The notes beneath the pieces were generated by a model that was given only the letters and a program-made list of their open reading frames with translations, did not search any database and was not told where the DNA came from. The position numbers were made by a program, and so were the translations under genes. Positions 9,665 to 18,351 of a stretch of DNA of 20,428 bases are shown piece by piece. Source of the stretch: Conidiobolus incongruus B7586 (lineage: Eukaryota; Entomophthoromycota; Entomophthoromycetes; Entomophthorales; Conidiobolaceae); NCBI GenBank assembly GCA_000697335.1, contig JNEM01011493.1, positions 1 to 20,428 on the forward strand. The letters are read 5' to 3'. Positions within the stretch are counted from its first letter, which is position 1; each line of letters opens with the position of its first letter.

Positions 9665-10828
9665 TTAGAAATGATGGATAAGATGTCGTTCGAAGGGATC
9701 CAGTCGCAGTAGATTCAAGACCATGTCGATTTCTTGAGAGGTGGACGTGGGTAAATGTGAGGTGAGCCAATGGTAAGGATCTTTGGAGAAGGAGAGGAAT
9801 TGAGTGTCGGATTTGTGAGCGTTGACCCAGGGTAGACGACCCAGTTTCATTACTAGATAAATTATGCCTAGACTCCACAGGTCGATCTTGTCCAAGTGAA
9901 TGGCTTTGGATGTAGAGTAGCGTTCGGGTGGGAGGTAGGGATCGGAGCCCGTCCAACTGAAGTCGCGATTGAGCTGAAGATCGGTTGGTAGTGTTTTTGC
10001 AAGGCCAAAGTCGATGATCTTTAGTTTACCATCGTCGGATAAGCACACGTTTTCAATTTTGAGATCGAGATGAAAGATTTTATAGTTGTGAAGGTATTTG
10101 ATGCCGTCGCAAAGTTGACGGAAGTAGGTTGAGATTTGGGTGGCATCGATACCTCGTTCCACTTGGGAGTAGAGGTCGGTAGGGTAGTAGGGTAGGACTG
10201 CGACTAACTGTTTGTGATAGCTCACCATATCAATGAGCTGAGTACAATTGTCGTGATGTAATATAGTCGTCAAATATAATTCTTGCGCGATACGATCGTA
10301 GTATTTGACTTGGTCTTCGATCTCGCCCCGCGGATGGAAGACTTTAGCTGCGAATTTTTGATTGTCAGATTTGCGTAAGATTAAATACACATCCCCTTCA
10401 CTACCCTCACCCAGCTTTTCATTTGTCCATATGTAACTCTTATGAAGAGGCGTTTTGCATTGCTCTAAAATGGTTGCTGAGAGTGGCGGTAGATCGTGTA
10501 TCGTATTAAAAAATTTGTTGAGGAGATTAAAGCTCGACTTTCTTTTGACTAATCTGGATTGGGTTGTTTGTGTGCCATAATGATGGGGTATGGGGAGCTG
10601 GGGCGAGAAACCCGAATAGATTTCTGTGTTTAATAGCGTCGATGTTGAAGACACGCTTGAACTTAAACTGAGAGTATCAGAATCTGAAGTTGGGGAAGAA
10701 GAGAGTGATTTTGTAACATGCAAAGATTGGGGTCTGGGGAAGATAAAGCGAGTATCAACCCTTTTATGATGAGGTCTTGAAATATGATCAAAGGAAGCAG
10801 GCAAAGTGAGAGAAGCATGAATATCCAT
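9665..10828 (-). CDS. Ser/Thr protein kinase, non-RD, fungal type
   Basis: A cytosolic protein kinase of 387 residues. Residues 1-125 are Ser-rich and probably disordered. The kinase domain (about 133-387) has the Gly loop GEGSEG (140-145), the ATP-binding Lys in FAAKVF (K162), a helix-C Glu (E183), the catalytic loop HLDLKIEN (253-260; Asp 255, Asn 260), DFG (273-275), PPE in place of APE (300-302) and DLWSLGIIYLV (316-326). All residues needed for catalysis are present, but the usual HRD Arg is Leu, so activation-loop control should differ from that of RD kinases. The C-terminal lobe (GRLPWVNAHKSDTQFLSFSKDP, LPTS, LDPFER) recalls the fungal Ran1/Sks1/Vhs1 and Hal/Npr1 groups; I cannot choose between them. 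The protein stops right after the kinase fold. A good 3' splice site (TTTACAG|G) lies 16 bases before the ATG, so there may be a 5' leader exon. Confidence 0.92.
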   Translation of the reverse strand: MDIHASLTLPASFDHISRPHHKRVDTRFIFPRPQSLHVTKSLSSSPTSDSDTLSLSSSVSSTSTLLNTEIYSGFSPQLPIPHHYGTQTTQSRLVKRKSSFNLLNKFFNTIHDLPPLSATILEQCKTPLHKSYIWTNEKLGEGSEGDVYLILRKSDNQKFAAKVFHPRGEIEDQVKYYDRIAQELYLTTILHHDNCTQLIDMVSYHKQLVAVLPYYPTDLYSQVERGIDATQISTYFRQLCDGIKYLHNYKIFHLDLKIENVCLSDDGKLKIIDFGLAKTLPTDLQLNRDFSWTGSDPYLPPERYSTSKAIHLDKIDLWSLGIIYLVMKLGRLPWVNAHKSDTQFLSFSKDPYHWLTSHLPTSTSQEIDMVLNLLRLDPFERHLIHHF

Positions 10829-10844
10829 TGTTGATAATTTGATC

Positions 10845-10852
10845 CTGTAAAT
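10845..10852 (-). promoter_or_regulatory. Possible 3' splice site of a 5'-UTR intron before the kinase ATG
   Basis: On the minus strand the sequence reads TTTACAG|GATC, a good acceptor, with 16 bases left to the kinase ATG at 10828. The kinase frame hits a stop just upstream of this acceptor, which fits an intron end. I could not pick one donor with confidence. Confidence 0.35.
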
Positions 10853-11028
10853 TTAAATAAAAAATTAATTACAATTAAAAGAGAATCAACGATACTAAAG
10901 TAACAAATAGACACTAGACTAACTATAATGAATTAAGCCAGCTCCAACGATAAACACCCTTAATATTTAACGCTGTTTAAAAAAAATAAAAATACAAAGA
11001 AAAGGGTAAATGTAACGAGGACGAAGCG

Positions 11029-11039
11029 TATATAAATAG
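11029..11039 (+). promoter_or_regulatory. TATA-box-like motif
   Basis: TATATAAATAG sits in locally less A+T-rich sequence (flanked by acgaagcg and gtacgat), so it stands out more than other A+T runs. It points rightward, towards the possible small frame starting at 11142, and away from the kinase, whose ATG is 200 bases to the left on the other strand. Chance is a real alternative. Confidence 0.25.
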
Positions 11040-11076
11040 TACGATTCTTTGATTTAAATTAATATGACTTGAGTGA

Positions 11077-11086
11077 GGGGGGGGGG
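11077..11086 (+). repeat. Homopolymer G10
   Basis: Ten G residues in a row, preceded by GAGTGA. This is striking in DNA where G is rare. It is prone to slippage and sequencing error. Confidence 0.8.
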
Positions 11087-12564
11087 CTTTAAAGTAACAA
11101 GAATCCCAGTAATCAAATCAAATATTAGTCTTTAAGGAGAGATGAAGATATTTCCACCAAGGTAAAATTTAAGGTACTAGTGAATCCAATACGTCCCGCA
11201 AAATGAGTTGTTGAAAAGAAAATATAAAATATGGAGTTTAGGTCTATCACTTTGACCAAACTTAGAGAAATCACAACAAATCCAAGAGACATCACTCTAA
11301 TTTATACTCCTAAATACATTGATTGAATGTATAATTAATGAGATTTACCACCCTCCACATGACTTCCCATTATGAATTTATTATATTACTAAAAATAGAT
11401 ATCAGGATTACAATATTACTAAGAATTTTTTTCCAAATCCATAATTTAATTTCATAATTTTGGATTGATTATCTGAATCGGGTAATAATAGTCCTCTGAC
11501 ATTATGAAACTATATTAATATCATATTTTACTTTCAAACATGATCAAGAATCAAGTATCTAGGTTTTTTCAAAATATAACACGCTAATCAACTACAATAC
11601 AATTTTAACTATCACTATGGTCAACTTGTACTCCTACATCTTACAAAAACTTGAAAGGTAACTCAATTCGGATAAGATAATAATTTCCAATTACCGAAAC
11701 CACAATATAAAACAATTATAAATATATATTTTGACAAGTAGTATTTATTGAACTTCAACAAAGTAGTAAATTTTTGAAGTGAGAATTAGTAATAATTTAT
11801 ATTGAATATTATATACCAATTGAGTATTGTTTATATACAATATATGGAATACACTATATCAATAATATGAAGTATTAATATATTCAATTCTTAATTCTTT
11901 CAAATTCAATTCAAAATTATGATTTCATTTTAATAAACTTGAAATTAATGTGGATTACTAAAAAATTCTCATAATAATTACGTATTAATAATTGTTATGA
12001 GGTATTAATAATCAACGAATTACAATTTAAAAAGATATTTCTATTATTAATAAAGAAAGAATAACAATATAAAATTCAAGTTCTTATAATCTAACCCTTT
12101 ATTTATAAAAAACATTAAGAATCCATAGATTTAGGGGATTTGATTAAATAGTATAATTTATCAGATTTTATTTAGTGTTTGGTTTTAAAATTTTAAAAAT
12201 TTTATATTAAATCATAAAAGTTAATTAATTTAAATATTTAATATTAATTTCATTATTTTAGGACTATTTAATTTTTTTATAATAAATAAAATTAGAAAAT
12301 TGATAAAATCTACTTTAACTAATATAGTACGATTTATTTAGGATTTTTATTTCGAAATATTTTAATTTATTTTTATATGAAATCTTATTTAATTGGTTAT
12401 AATAATTTTTATTTTATTAAATTGTGGATTTTCTTTAGATTGTTTTTTTGGGGGGAAATTTTCAATTTTCAATTAAAAATTAGTAAATTTATATTAAATT
12501 AATTTTTTTATTTTACAAAGAAGTTGAATGCAAAATAATATTAAACACTTATTCAATATAAACT

Positions 12565-12690
12565 ACAGTAGTTGGAAAGGTATCTTAGCAGTTAAGTGAA
12601 TTGGCTTCGGGTATTATTGGTAATTAAACGCTTGCGAAAGTTTATATCAATCCACAACAATGGAGCATTCGGTCTAGGATAATCTATTAA
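12565..12690 (+). other. Less A+T-rich island, possible gene relic or structured RNA
   Basis: A sharply bounded stretch with many G and C residues inside extreme A+T. One plus-strand frame contains the open run TLAKVYINPQQWSIRSRIIY (12628-12687), preceded in the same frame by QLSELASGIIGN (12589-12624) across a stop. A second frame is also open for 28 codons (12596-12679), so coding evidence is ambiguous. It does not fold as a tRNA, and I could not match it to U1, U2, U4, U5 or U6. Identity unknown. Confidence 0.3.
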
Positions 12691-14630
12691 TATTAGAATG
12701 AAAATGTGAGAAAAATTTTCATAAATTGATATTTAATTAATAGTTGTAAATATAATTTAATTAATGAATTTATAATAAGTAGTAATAATACGGGTATTGA
12801 CGATGATTATAAAATATATTCAACTTTATACAAAATAATAAATGATTCATTAAATCAAGAATAATTATATTAGAAAGTGGATTCTATAATATTTGTGGAT
12901 AAAATAACAGTAGTTCCGAATTTATAAGCTTTAATTAAGTATTCTAAATATCGATATGACATGATATAATCAAAATGTTATAATATTAAATACAAATTAC
13001 ATGTTGCTGTATAAGTATCATATCCGAATATTGTGACAATTGATCAAATTTGTTGAATTCATAAAGTTAGAAATTTGCAATTATTGAATGTGTAACTTGC
13101 GTTTATTATTCCTAATTGATTGATCAGTTTTAAAGGAGAATTTACATAATTATTGTCACTTGTATTAAAAATTAATTGAATTTGTTTTAAGATTCATAAA
13201 ATGATGTAATAACGAATCAAAATTTAGATCATCTAAAGTTAATTGAATTTAAGTTAAATTAAATATTGTTTACTTAAATAGAACTTTTGATGTGATAATT
13301 GGTGAATAATCAATATTTCATTTATAGATTTAATTAGATTCAAATTGACTAATTTTTTTGGCACAGTATTAAATAATATAAAATCTTAGATTTAGGGATT
13401 TTAAATTGCCAATACTTTTGTAAAGTATAACCAACTTGCATTTTGATGAATATTTAAAAATAGAACATTTCTTATTATTAGAATTTTATTCATTATAATG
13501 AAGTATTTATAAGTTATTTTTGTACAACTTAACTAATTAAAATTTTTAATTTTTTTAAATAATTGAATAAGAGTTCAAATATTATAAAATTAATTATCAG
13601 TTTAAAATGTCTGTCAATATAATAATGTCTACTTATAAACTAAATTTTTAAAATAAATAATAAAATTTTCAAATATTGTTTTTATCATTTCAAATAATCA
13701 AAAAAAATTAAAATATATTGATTTAATTTAATATTAAAAAACTAAAATATTTAAGATTGATTAATATAATTGCCAATATATTAATAATTATTAAATTAAA
13801 TTTAGTAACATTATAATAATTATGTATTTATTTAAAATAATTAATTGCCAAATTTATAAAGATAAAATAAATTATTTTATCTAATCAATTTAATTAAAAT
13901 TTATTCAAATATATTAATAATATATTAATTATTAAAAATTAATATATTTTGATAAATTTAATAATTATTAAATTTTTTTTTCAATCTATTAACTTTGTTA
14001 TATCAAATCAATTGGAACAATTATATTCCTTAAATGAAATTAAATTCTACATCAATTGATCGGAATTAGATTTATATTTAAATATTGAAAAATTATAGAA
14101 TAAAAATAGAATTATTTGGAAAAGCAATTGTTGATATAATTGATATAATCAAAATAAAAAAATATTCTGAAATATTTATAATTTGGTCATTTATATACTA
14201 TTTTATAGTTCATATAATTGATAAAAAATGCTAAACAAGCTAAAATTGTGAAATTACTTATACCTTAAATATAAATAAAACCTGAATCATTAAAAATGAT
14301 ATTTATTGTCTTTATAAAATATTAGGATATATTAAAGCAATTACTATTAAATAAGTTTTCAAATAATTAATATGAATTTGTGAAATTTGATAAAAGAAAG
14401 TGAGTAATAAATTGATGAATAAAATTGTAAAATATATTCAAGACTAATAAATTCATATTAGCATTAGCATAAGCCTGATAATATGGGAATGAAGTTGGAA
14501 TGATTATAAATAAATTTGTCAAGTATGAAAGAATAGAAGTAATATTAGTTTTATACAAGGTGCTAATAAAAATATTCAGCAATTCATAAACTGAAAGTGC
14601 AAAAAATAGCAGTCATCAAATCTTAAATGC

Positions 14631-15341
14631 TTAAGGAGAATGATTCGATCCAGAATCCTTACGGTTAGAAACGGGATCCTCCTGACCAGAATTTTCTGGT
14701 AATTCTTCAGTTCTGTGCGAATTCCTCAAATTTAACAAATACTCCTCGTGAATGAGATCCTTGACGGGCCAGTTTTCGTAAGATCCGTCCGGCGTGTATC
14801 TCCTAACAATGAATGGGATCTTGCCTTGGACTAATTCCTTCAATGCGATCTTGTATGCATTATCCTCTCCTTCGGGATCTACCATGGGAGGTGCGTCCAA
14901 GCTGAGTTGAAGTGCTCTCGTACCCAAAATTCGTGCACGTTCGTACTTCGTCATCTTGGGGTTGGTCAAACGTTTAGCAGGGTCTGTGAAGATAGGTTGT
15001 TGCTCGTCCTTCGATTCGAAGAAGGAGTCGATCAAGTCACCCTCCAATTTGGTGGGTTGTTCGATATTTTCGGGTGCCAATTCAGCATCGTCATCGCGGA
15101 AATCATTTTCGTGGTAGTTTAAATCAGCTCCTTCGACTTGATCGTCAAAGTATTCGTTTTCATAATCATCCTATTATCAACTATTAAATAATTTTATAAA
15201 TTAATTTTTTTTAGATTTTTTTTTACTTGAAAATCGTCATATCTTTAAAATTATTTATAAAAGGAATGAAAAAAGTTAATTAAATTAGGTAAATTTTATA
15301 ATGTTTATATCTTACCCTTCATCACTTCCAAAATCTGACAT
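14631..15341 (-). CDS. RPB6: RPB6 (ABC23), shared subunit of RNA polymerases I, II and III; three exons
   Basis: A small subunit that helps hold the polymerase clamp and largest subunit together, in the nucleus. I rebuild it as minus-strand exons 15341-15316, 15242-15227 and 15170-14631, giving 193 residues. The start [20 protein letters not shown] has the family's usual acidic opening. The conserved core (about 85-154) has [18 protein letters not shown] (87-104), APP, then [19 protein letters not shown]. Introns are 73 nt (15243-15315, GTAAG...AAAG) and 56 nt (15171-15226, GTAAAA...ATAG); the 16-nt middle exon is needed to keep frame. Residues 155-193 are a hydrophilic tail not found on yeast or human RPB6, which end near this point. 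The ORF seen without splicing would begin at a TTG (15080), which is not the real start. The family call is secure; the exon structure is inferred from splice signals and frame. Confidence 0.93.
15171..15226 (-). other. RPB6 intron 2 (56 nt)
   Basis: GTAAAA donor and ATAG acceptor on the minus strand. The 3' end contains TTTAATAGTTGATA, a 14-mer also found near the 3' end of TilS intron 1. TTGAT within it fits the YTRAY branch-site form, only about six bases before the AG. Confidence 0.75.
15227..15242 (-). other. RPB6 16-nt microexon
   Basis: It reads ATATGACGATTTTCAA between AAAG| and |GTAAAA. Exon 1 (26 nt) leaves phase 2 and exon 3 needs phase 0, and this 16-nt exon restores the frame while adding acidic residues (YDDFQ) that fit the RPB6 N-terminus. 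Confidence 0.8.
15243..15315 (-). other. RPB6 intron 1 (73 nt)
   Basis: GTAAGA donor after exon 1 and TTTTAAAG acceptor on the minus strand. CTAAT and TTAAC inside it are possible branch sites, followed by a pyrimidine-rich stretch. Confidence 0.75.
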
Positions 15342-16361
15342 TTTTATTAATTCTTTTTTCTTTGTTTATTATTAAATTAATAAATGAATTGAAATTTACT
15401 ATTTATAATTTAAATTTATAAATATTCAACTTGTTAAAATTATTATGGGATAAACAAAATTTAATTTCTAGAACTTTTGAGTACTGTGATAATAATTTAA
15501 GTCTAGTTTAGGTATTAAATGTTTGATATTTTATTAATTCGTGTATATATTCAAACTTTCTTTTCTGTATAATTTATTTACAGTAACAGCTTTAGACTGA
15601 TATATATTAAAAATAATCTCATTTTATATTTTTATTATTATTAATCTTTTTTAATTATATGTAAAGAAATATATTTTAACAAATACAAAAAAATATCTCA
15701 TTCCTGTTGAAATTATTTTATTTTATTTTTGACTATTTAAATATCAGTTAATTCATTTTAATATAATAATAAATTTACTTTATTCAATATATTAACTATA
15801 ACTATAAAATGATGAAGTTTATAAAAAATATTGAATCTATGATAATAATGTTCATGAAAATATATATTATTACACTTTGTATGTTGAATGAATAAAGTAA
15901 GGGTTTAAAATATAAACTATTTACAAAAATATATTAGAAAGAATATTGTGAGATTCCAAAGTACTACTTTTGACATCATTTCTAACCTCAGATTTCTACT
16001 CTATAAGGAGGCTTTACCTTAATTGACCATCACTTGCGACACATGTTGTAATATTGATCAGTCTTAATGACTAATTTCAATGGCTTATTCCAAACACCAC
16101 TTTAGCGAATAAACCCTCAAATACACTTACCTACTGTTAGGTAGCAGCAATAGTCATTACCTCTGACATTACATCATTTATAACACTCATAAAGAAACTA
16201 GAATAGAGTATCAAAGGGTAATTTAAAAATAAATTGACATGAATTTATATTAAATTTAGAAAAAAAAATTTTTTAAATTTAAATTAAATCTAAAAGATAG
16301 TTCAATTAAGATATATAAATATTAATTAATTTCACAAATACAAAAATCAATAGAATACCAA
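15342..16361. other. A+T-rich intergenic region with a less A+T-rich island (about 15930-16200)
   Basis: This holds the RPB6 promoter side (from 15342 rightward) and the 5' flank of tRNA-Asp. Most is near-pure A+T. The island at about 15930-16200 is distinctly richer in G and C. On its minus strand one frame has a 23-codon open run (16033-16101) ending WNKPLKLVIKTDQYYNMCRK, within a longer stretch of protein-like text broken by several stops. I do not recognise it, and it is not supported as a gene. Confidence 0.5.
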
Positions 16362-16433
16362 TCTTCGATAGTATAGTGGTGAGTATCCCCGCCTGTCACG
16401 CGGGTGACCTGGGTTCAATTCCCAGTCGGAGAG
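16362..16433 (+). tRNA. tRNA-Asp (anticodon GUC)
   Basis: A 72-nt nuclear tRNA close to the general eukaryotic tRNA-Asp sequence. The acceptor stem TCTTCGA/TCGGAGA pairs at seven positions, one being a T-G wobble (16365/16429); discriminator G is at 16433. The anticodon stem CCCGC/GCGGG closes the loop CTGTCAC, with anticodon GTC at 16395-16397. The T arm is CTGGG-TTCAATT-CCCAG (16409-16425). No intron. The first T4 run downstream is at 16444-16447, a possible Pol III stop. It converges on the 3' end of the TilS-like gene, about 180 nt away. Confidence 0.97.
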
Positions 16434-16589
16434 AAATAATTTATTTTAAAAATTTTTATTTTTCACTATTTAATTAAATTAAATTATTAAATTTATATTT
16501 TATACTAATAATACACTATGAAAGTTTTATTACATGGTTTTAATAACAGTATAAAATACCCAAAACAAATTTGTAAAATAATAAATAGT

Positions 16590-16595
16590 TTTATT
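16590..16595 (-). promoter_or_regulatory. Putative poly(A) signal of the TilS-like gene
   Basis: Minus-strand AATAAA about 18 nt beyond the TilS-like stop codon, in the short gap before tRNA-Asp. Positional guess only. Confidence 0.35.
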
Positions 16596-16612
16596 TCCAA
16601 AATTTGTTAATT

Positions 16613-18351
16613 TTAAATTCTACGAAATTTACCTCTACCCTCCAAATCAATGATGTGTCTCATAAAATTGATATTGAGAGTTGGGAAGCCGATTACCACC
16701 TCCTTTGTGAAGGGTTTATTGTCCAGAGTGCCTTTGAGTTCCAATACGACGACGGGGATGGTGGATCTCGCAGATTTTAGGGAAATGAAACTGAGACAGT
16801 CACGCATCGTGCGGAAGAAATGTTTGATGGATTTGGTGAGTTGGGGGTCCGTAAGCTTGAGTTTGTAGATGCGGAGCAGGCGCACGAGTCGGTCAAAGTG
16901 TAGATCGTGATCCATCGAGCGGAGTTTGAAGGTGTGTTCGATGTCTTTGAAGTTGGTTAGCATGGGGTATGTCATCTTGCACCACATTTGGAATAGCGCA
17001 TCTTCGGTGTACTTGGAATTGATTCGACATGTGATGAAGTAGCGATCGTCCCACAATACGTTAAAGAATTCGGGCTTGTCAGTCATAGGTTTGGGAATTG
17101 TGTAGGTGTATTTGATGCGGTTCAATTGTGTCAAGGGTTCCCTAGTGATGATGAATTTGTTGGTCTTGGGATTGTACACCATAATAGAACCAGCCAATTG
17201 GATGAGGTATTGCTTCTGCTTGTTGGGTTTGATTGTTGTAGGGTCCATAAAATAGGGAACGGAATTCTTGATAGAGTTAAGTCTAGGGGTGGTATTACTG
17301 CATTTGACCCATTGATTCAACTCTGACAAAACCCTAGCAGCCAAGTAGAAATTGGTCTTCCATGGAGTTTTATCCAACATCACTTCGCATAAACCATATT
17401 GGGGCATGAATCTAATAGCTTTAGACATGGCATCTCTAGTTTGATCCATAACTTTGACTCGATGAGCCTCCATATGATCGCAAAACTTTTGGAACGATTC
17501 AAATTGGAGTGGCTTTAATTCTTCTGGACAGTCTGGCTGATTCACAGTATCTAATATAGATCTGATCACATTACGTTGAATCACACCAGTACTCAAATGG
17601 TTAGTGGGATCTTCTTCCCACTGTATACCATACTCTTTACAAGTATCAATCAATCTCGTCTTGGGCACAACCAACAATGGACGAATCAATTGGTACTGGT
17701 TCCAAGATTGGTCCAAAATAAATGGGAAAGTGCTATTTTTGTGAATTCCTGAAAGTCCTACAATACCGCAATGTCTCGAAAATCTAAATAAAGTAGTCTC
17801 TTGGAGGTCGTTGGCGTGATGACCGAGCATCACAGTATTGATTTTATCCATCTGCATGGCTTTGCCTAACACGGAATAACGCTCCGATCTCGCATAAGTT
17901 TCCATTTTGGGTCCTGAAGGTTTATAAGAATTAGTTTCTGGGTCTTTAATATGGTGGGGATATTGAGGTGATTGCCAATCGATGGTTAAAATTTGAGAAT
18001 TTACACCTAAAAAATTGATAAGAATTAATCAAAGATAAATGTTAGCTAATAATTAAAGTAATTTACCAATATCATTTAATCTCTGTTGAGTTAATTCGGC
18101 TTCTTGCGTTGACTCTGGCCTCAAATTATGATTGACAATATAAGCCTTCAACTGACTGGGATTTAGGGTCTTTGACAAAAGATAAGCTAGAGCCATACTA
18201 TCGACACCCCCAGATACAGCAATACCTAAAGCTTCTTTAGTACCATATCAACTATTAAAATAATTAATTTACCTATTTTCTTATCAATATTAAATTTAAA
18301 TTGTTTAATTAAATTTCCAAATTCTGAAACTGTCAAAGGATTTTTAGACAT
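16613..18351 (-). CDS. tilS: TilS-like tRNA(Ile)-lysidine synthase, PP-loop ATPase; three exons
   Basis: Probable ATP-dependent enzyme that attaches lysine to C34 of tRNA-Ile(CAU), so that it reads AUA; in fungi the expected substrate is mitochondrial. Minus-strand exons 18351-18273, 18234-18067 and 18006-16613 give 546 residues. The PP-loop SGGVDSM is at 34-40 and is recovered only when exons 1 and 2 are included. Other family features follow: YARSERY (119-125), LGHHANDLQET (143-153), a GIVGLSGI stretch, RPLLVVPK (191-198), WEEDPTN (212-218) and R-N-V-I-R (227-231). The remaining 300 residues are not recognisable by eye and may hold a diverged tRNA-binding region. Introns are 38 nt (18235-18272) and 60 nt (18007-18066). 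The N-terminus MSKNPLTVSEF is not an obvious mitochondrial targeting peptide. Using only the longest open frame would start at Met 117 and lose the ATP-binding motif. Confidence 0.88.
18007..18066 (-). other. TilS-like gene intron 2 (60 nt)
   Basis: GTAAAT donor and TTTTTTAG acceptor on the minus strand, with CTAAC as a clear branch-site candidate about 35 nt before the AG. Splicing joins ATT G|GT GTA in frame. Confidence 0.8.
18235..18272 (-). other. TilS-like gene intron 1 (38 nt)
   Basis: GTAAAT donor; the acceptor used is the AG of TACTAAAG, because only this one gives an open frame into EALGIAVSGGVDS. The earlier AG (AATAG) would leave a 21-nt intron and run into a stop. The intron carries the same TTTAATAGTTGATA 14-mer as RPB6 intron 2. 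At 38 nt it is close to the lower limit for spliceosomal introns. Confidence 0.7.

Larger units (their letters stand above)
10853..14630. other. Long A+T-rich desert between the kinase and RPB6 genes
   Basis: About 3.8 kb without a supported gene. Most is near-pure A+T with stops in every frame. Visible exceptions: 11030-11350 (TATA-like motif, a G10 run, a possible tiny spliced frame), about 11460-11710 (less A+T-rich, nothing recognised), a G6 run near 12450, and a compact island at 12565-12690. From about 13100 to 14360 I see nothing. The hydrophobic 71-codon frame at 14367-14582 is probably chance. Confidence 0.6.

Noticed and set aside
11460-11710. Possible 32-codon internal exon between TAG| and |GTAACT
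   Set aside because: Its composition (N, I, T, Y, L) is that of random A+T-rich sequence, and open runs of this length are expected several times in the window.
12612-12632. ATTATTGGTAATTAAA, which recalls a conserved part of U4 snRNA
   Set aside because: The U4 5' stem-loop and its flanking conserved bases are missing.
12580-12690. A reassigned genetic code (TAA/TAG as Gln), suggested by stops inside protein-like text
   Set aside because: All five clear genes end at TAA exactly where their families should end, so the standard code fits.
14367-14582. 71-codon hydrophobic minus-strand frame downstream of RPB6
   Set aside because: Its residues (I, L, N, F, Y, S) are what A+T-rich noise gives; it has no motif, no neighbour support and lies where the RPB6 3' flank should be.
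15080-15170. RPB6 starting at the TTG codon at 15080
   Set aside because: The frame continues upstream with acidic residues typical of RPB6, and two introns lead back to a proper ATG at 15341.
16121-16143. ACTTACCT resembling the 5' end of U1 snRNA
   Set aside because: The bases that must pair with the 5' splice site are locked in a 6-bp hairpin (TACCTA/TAGGTA), and no U1 loop or Sm site follows.
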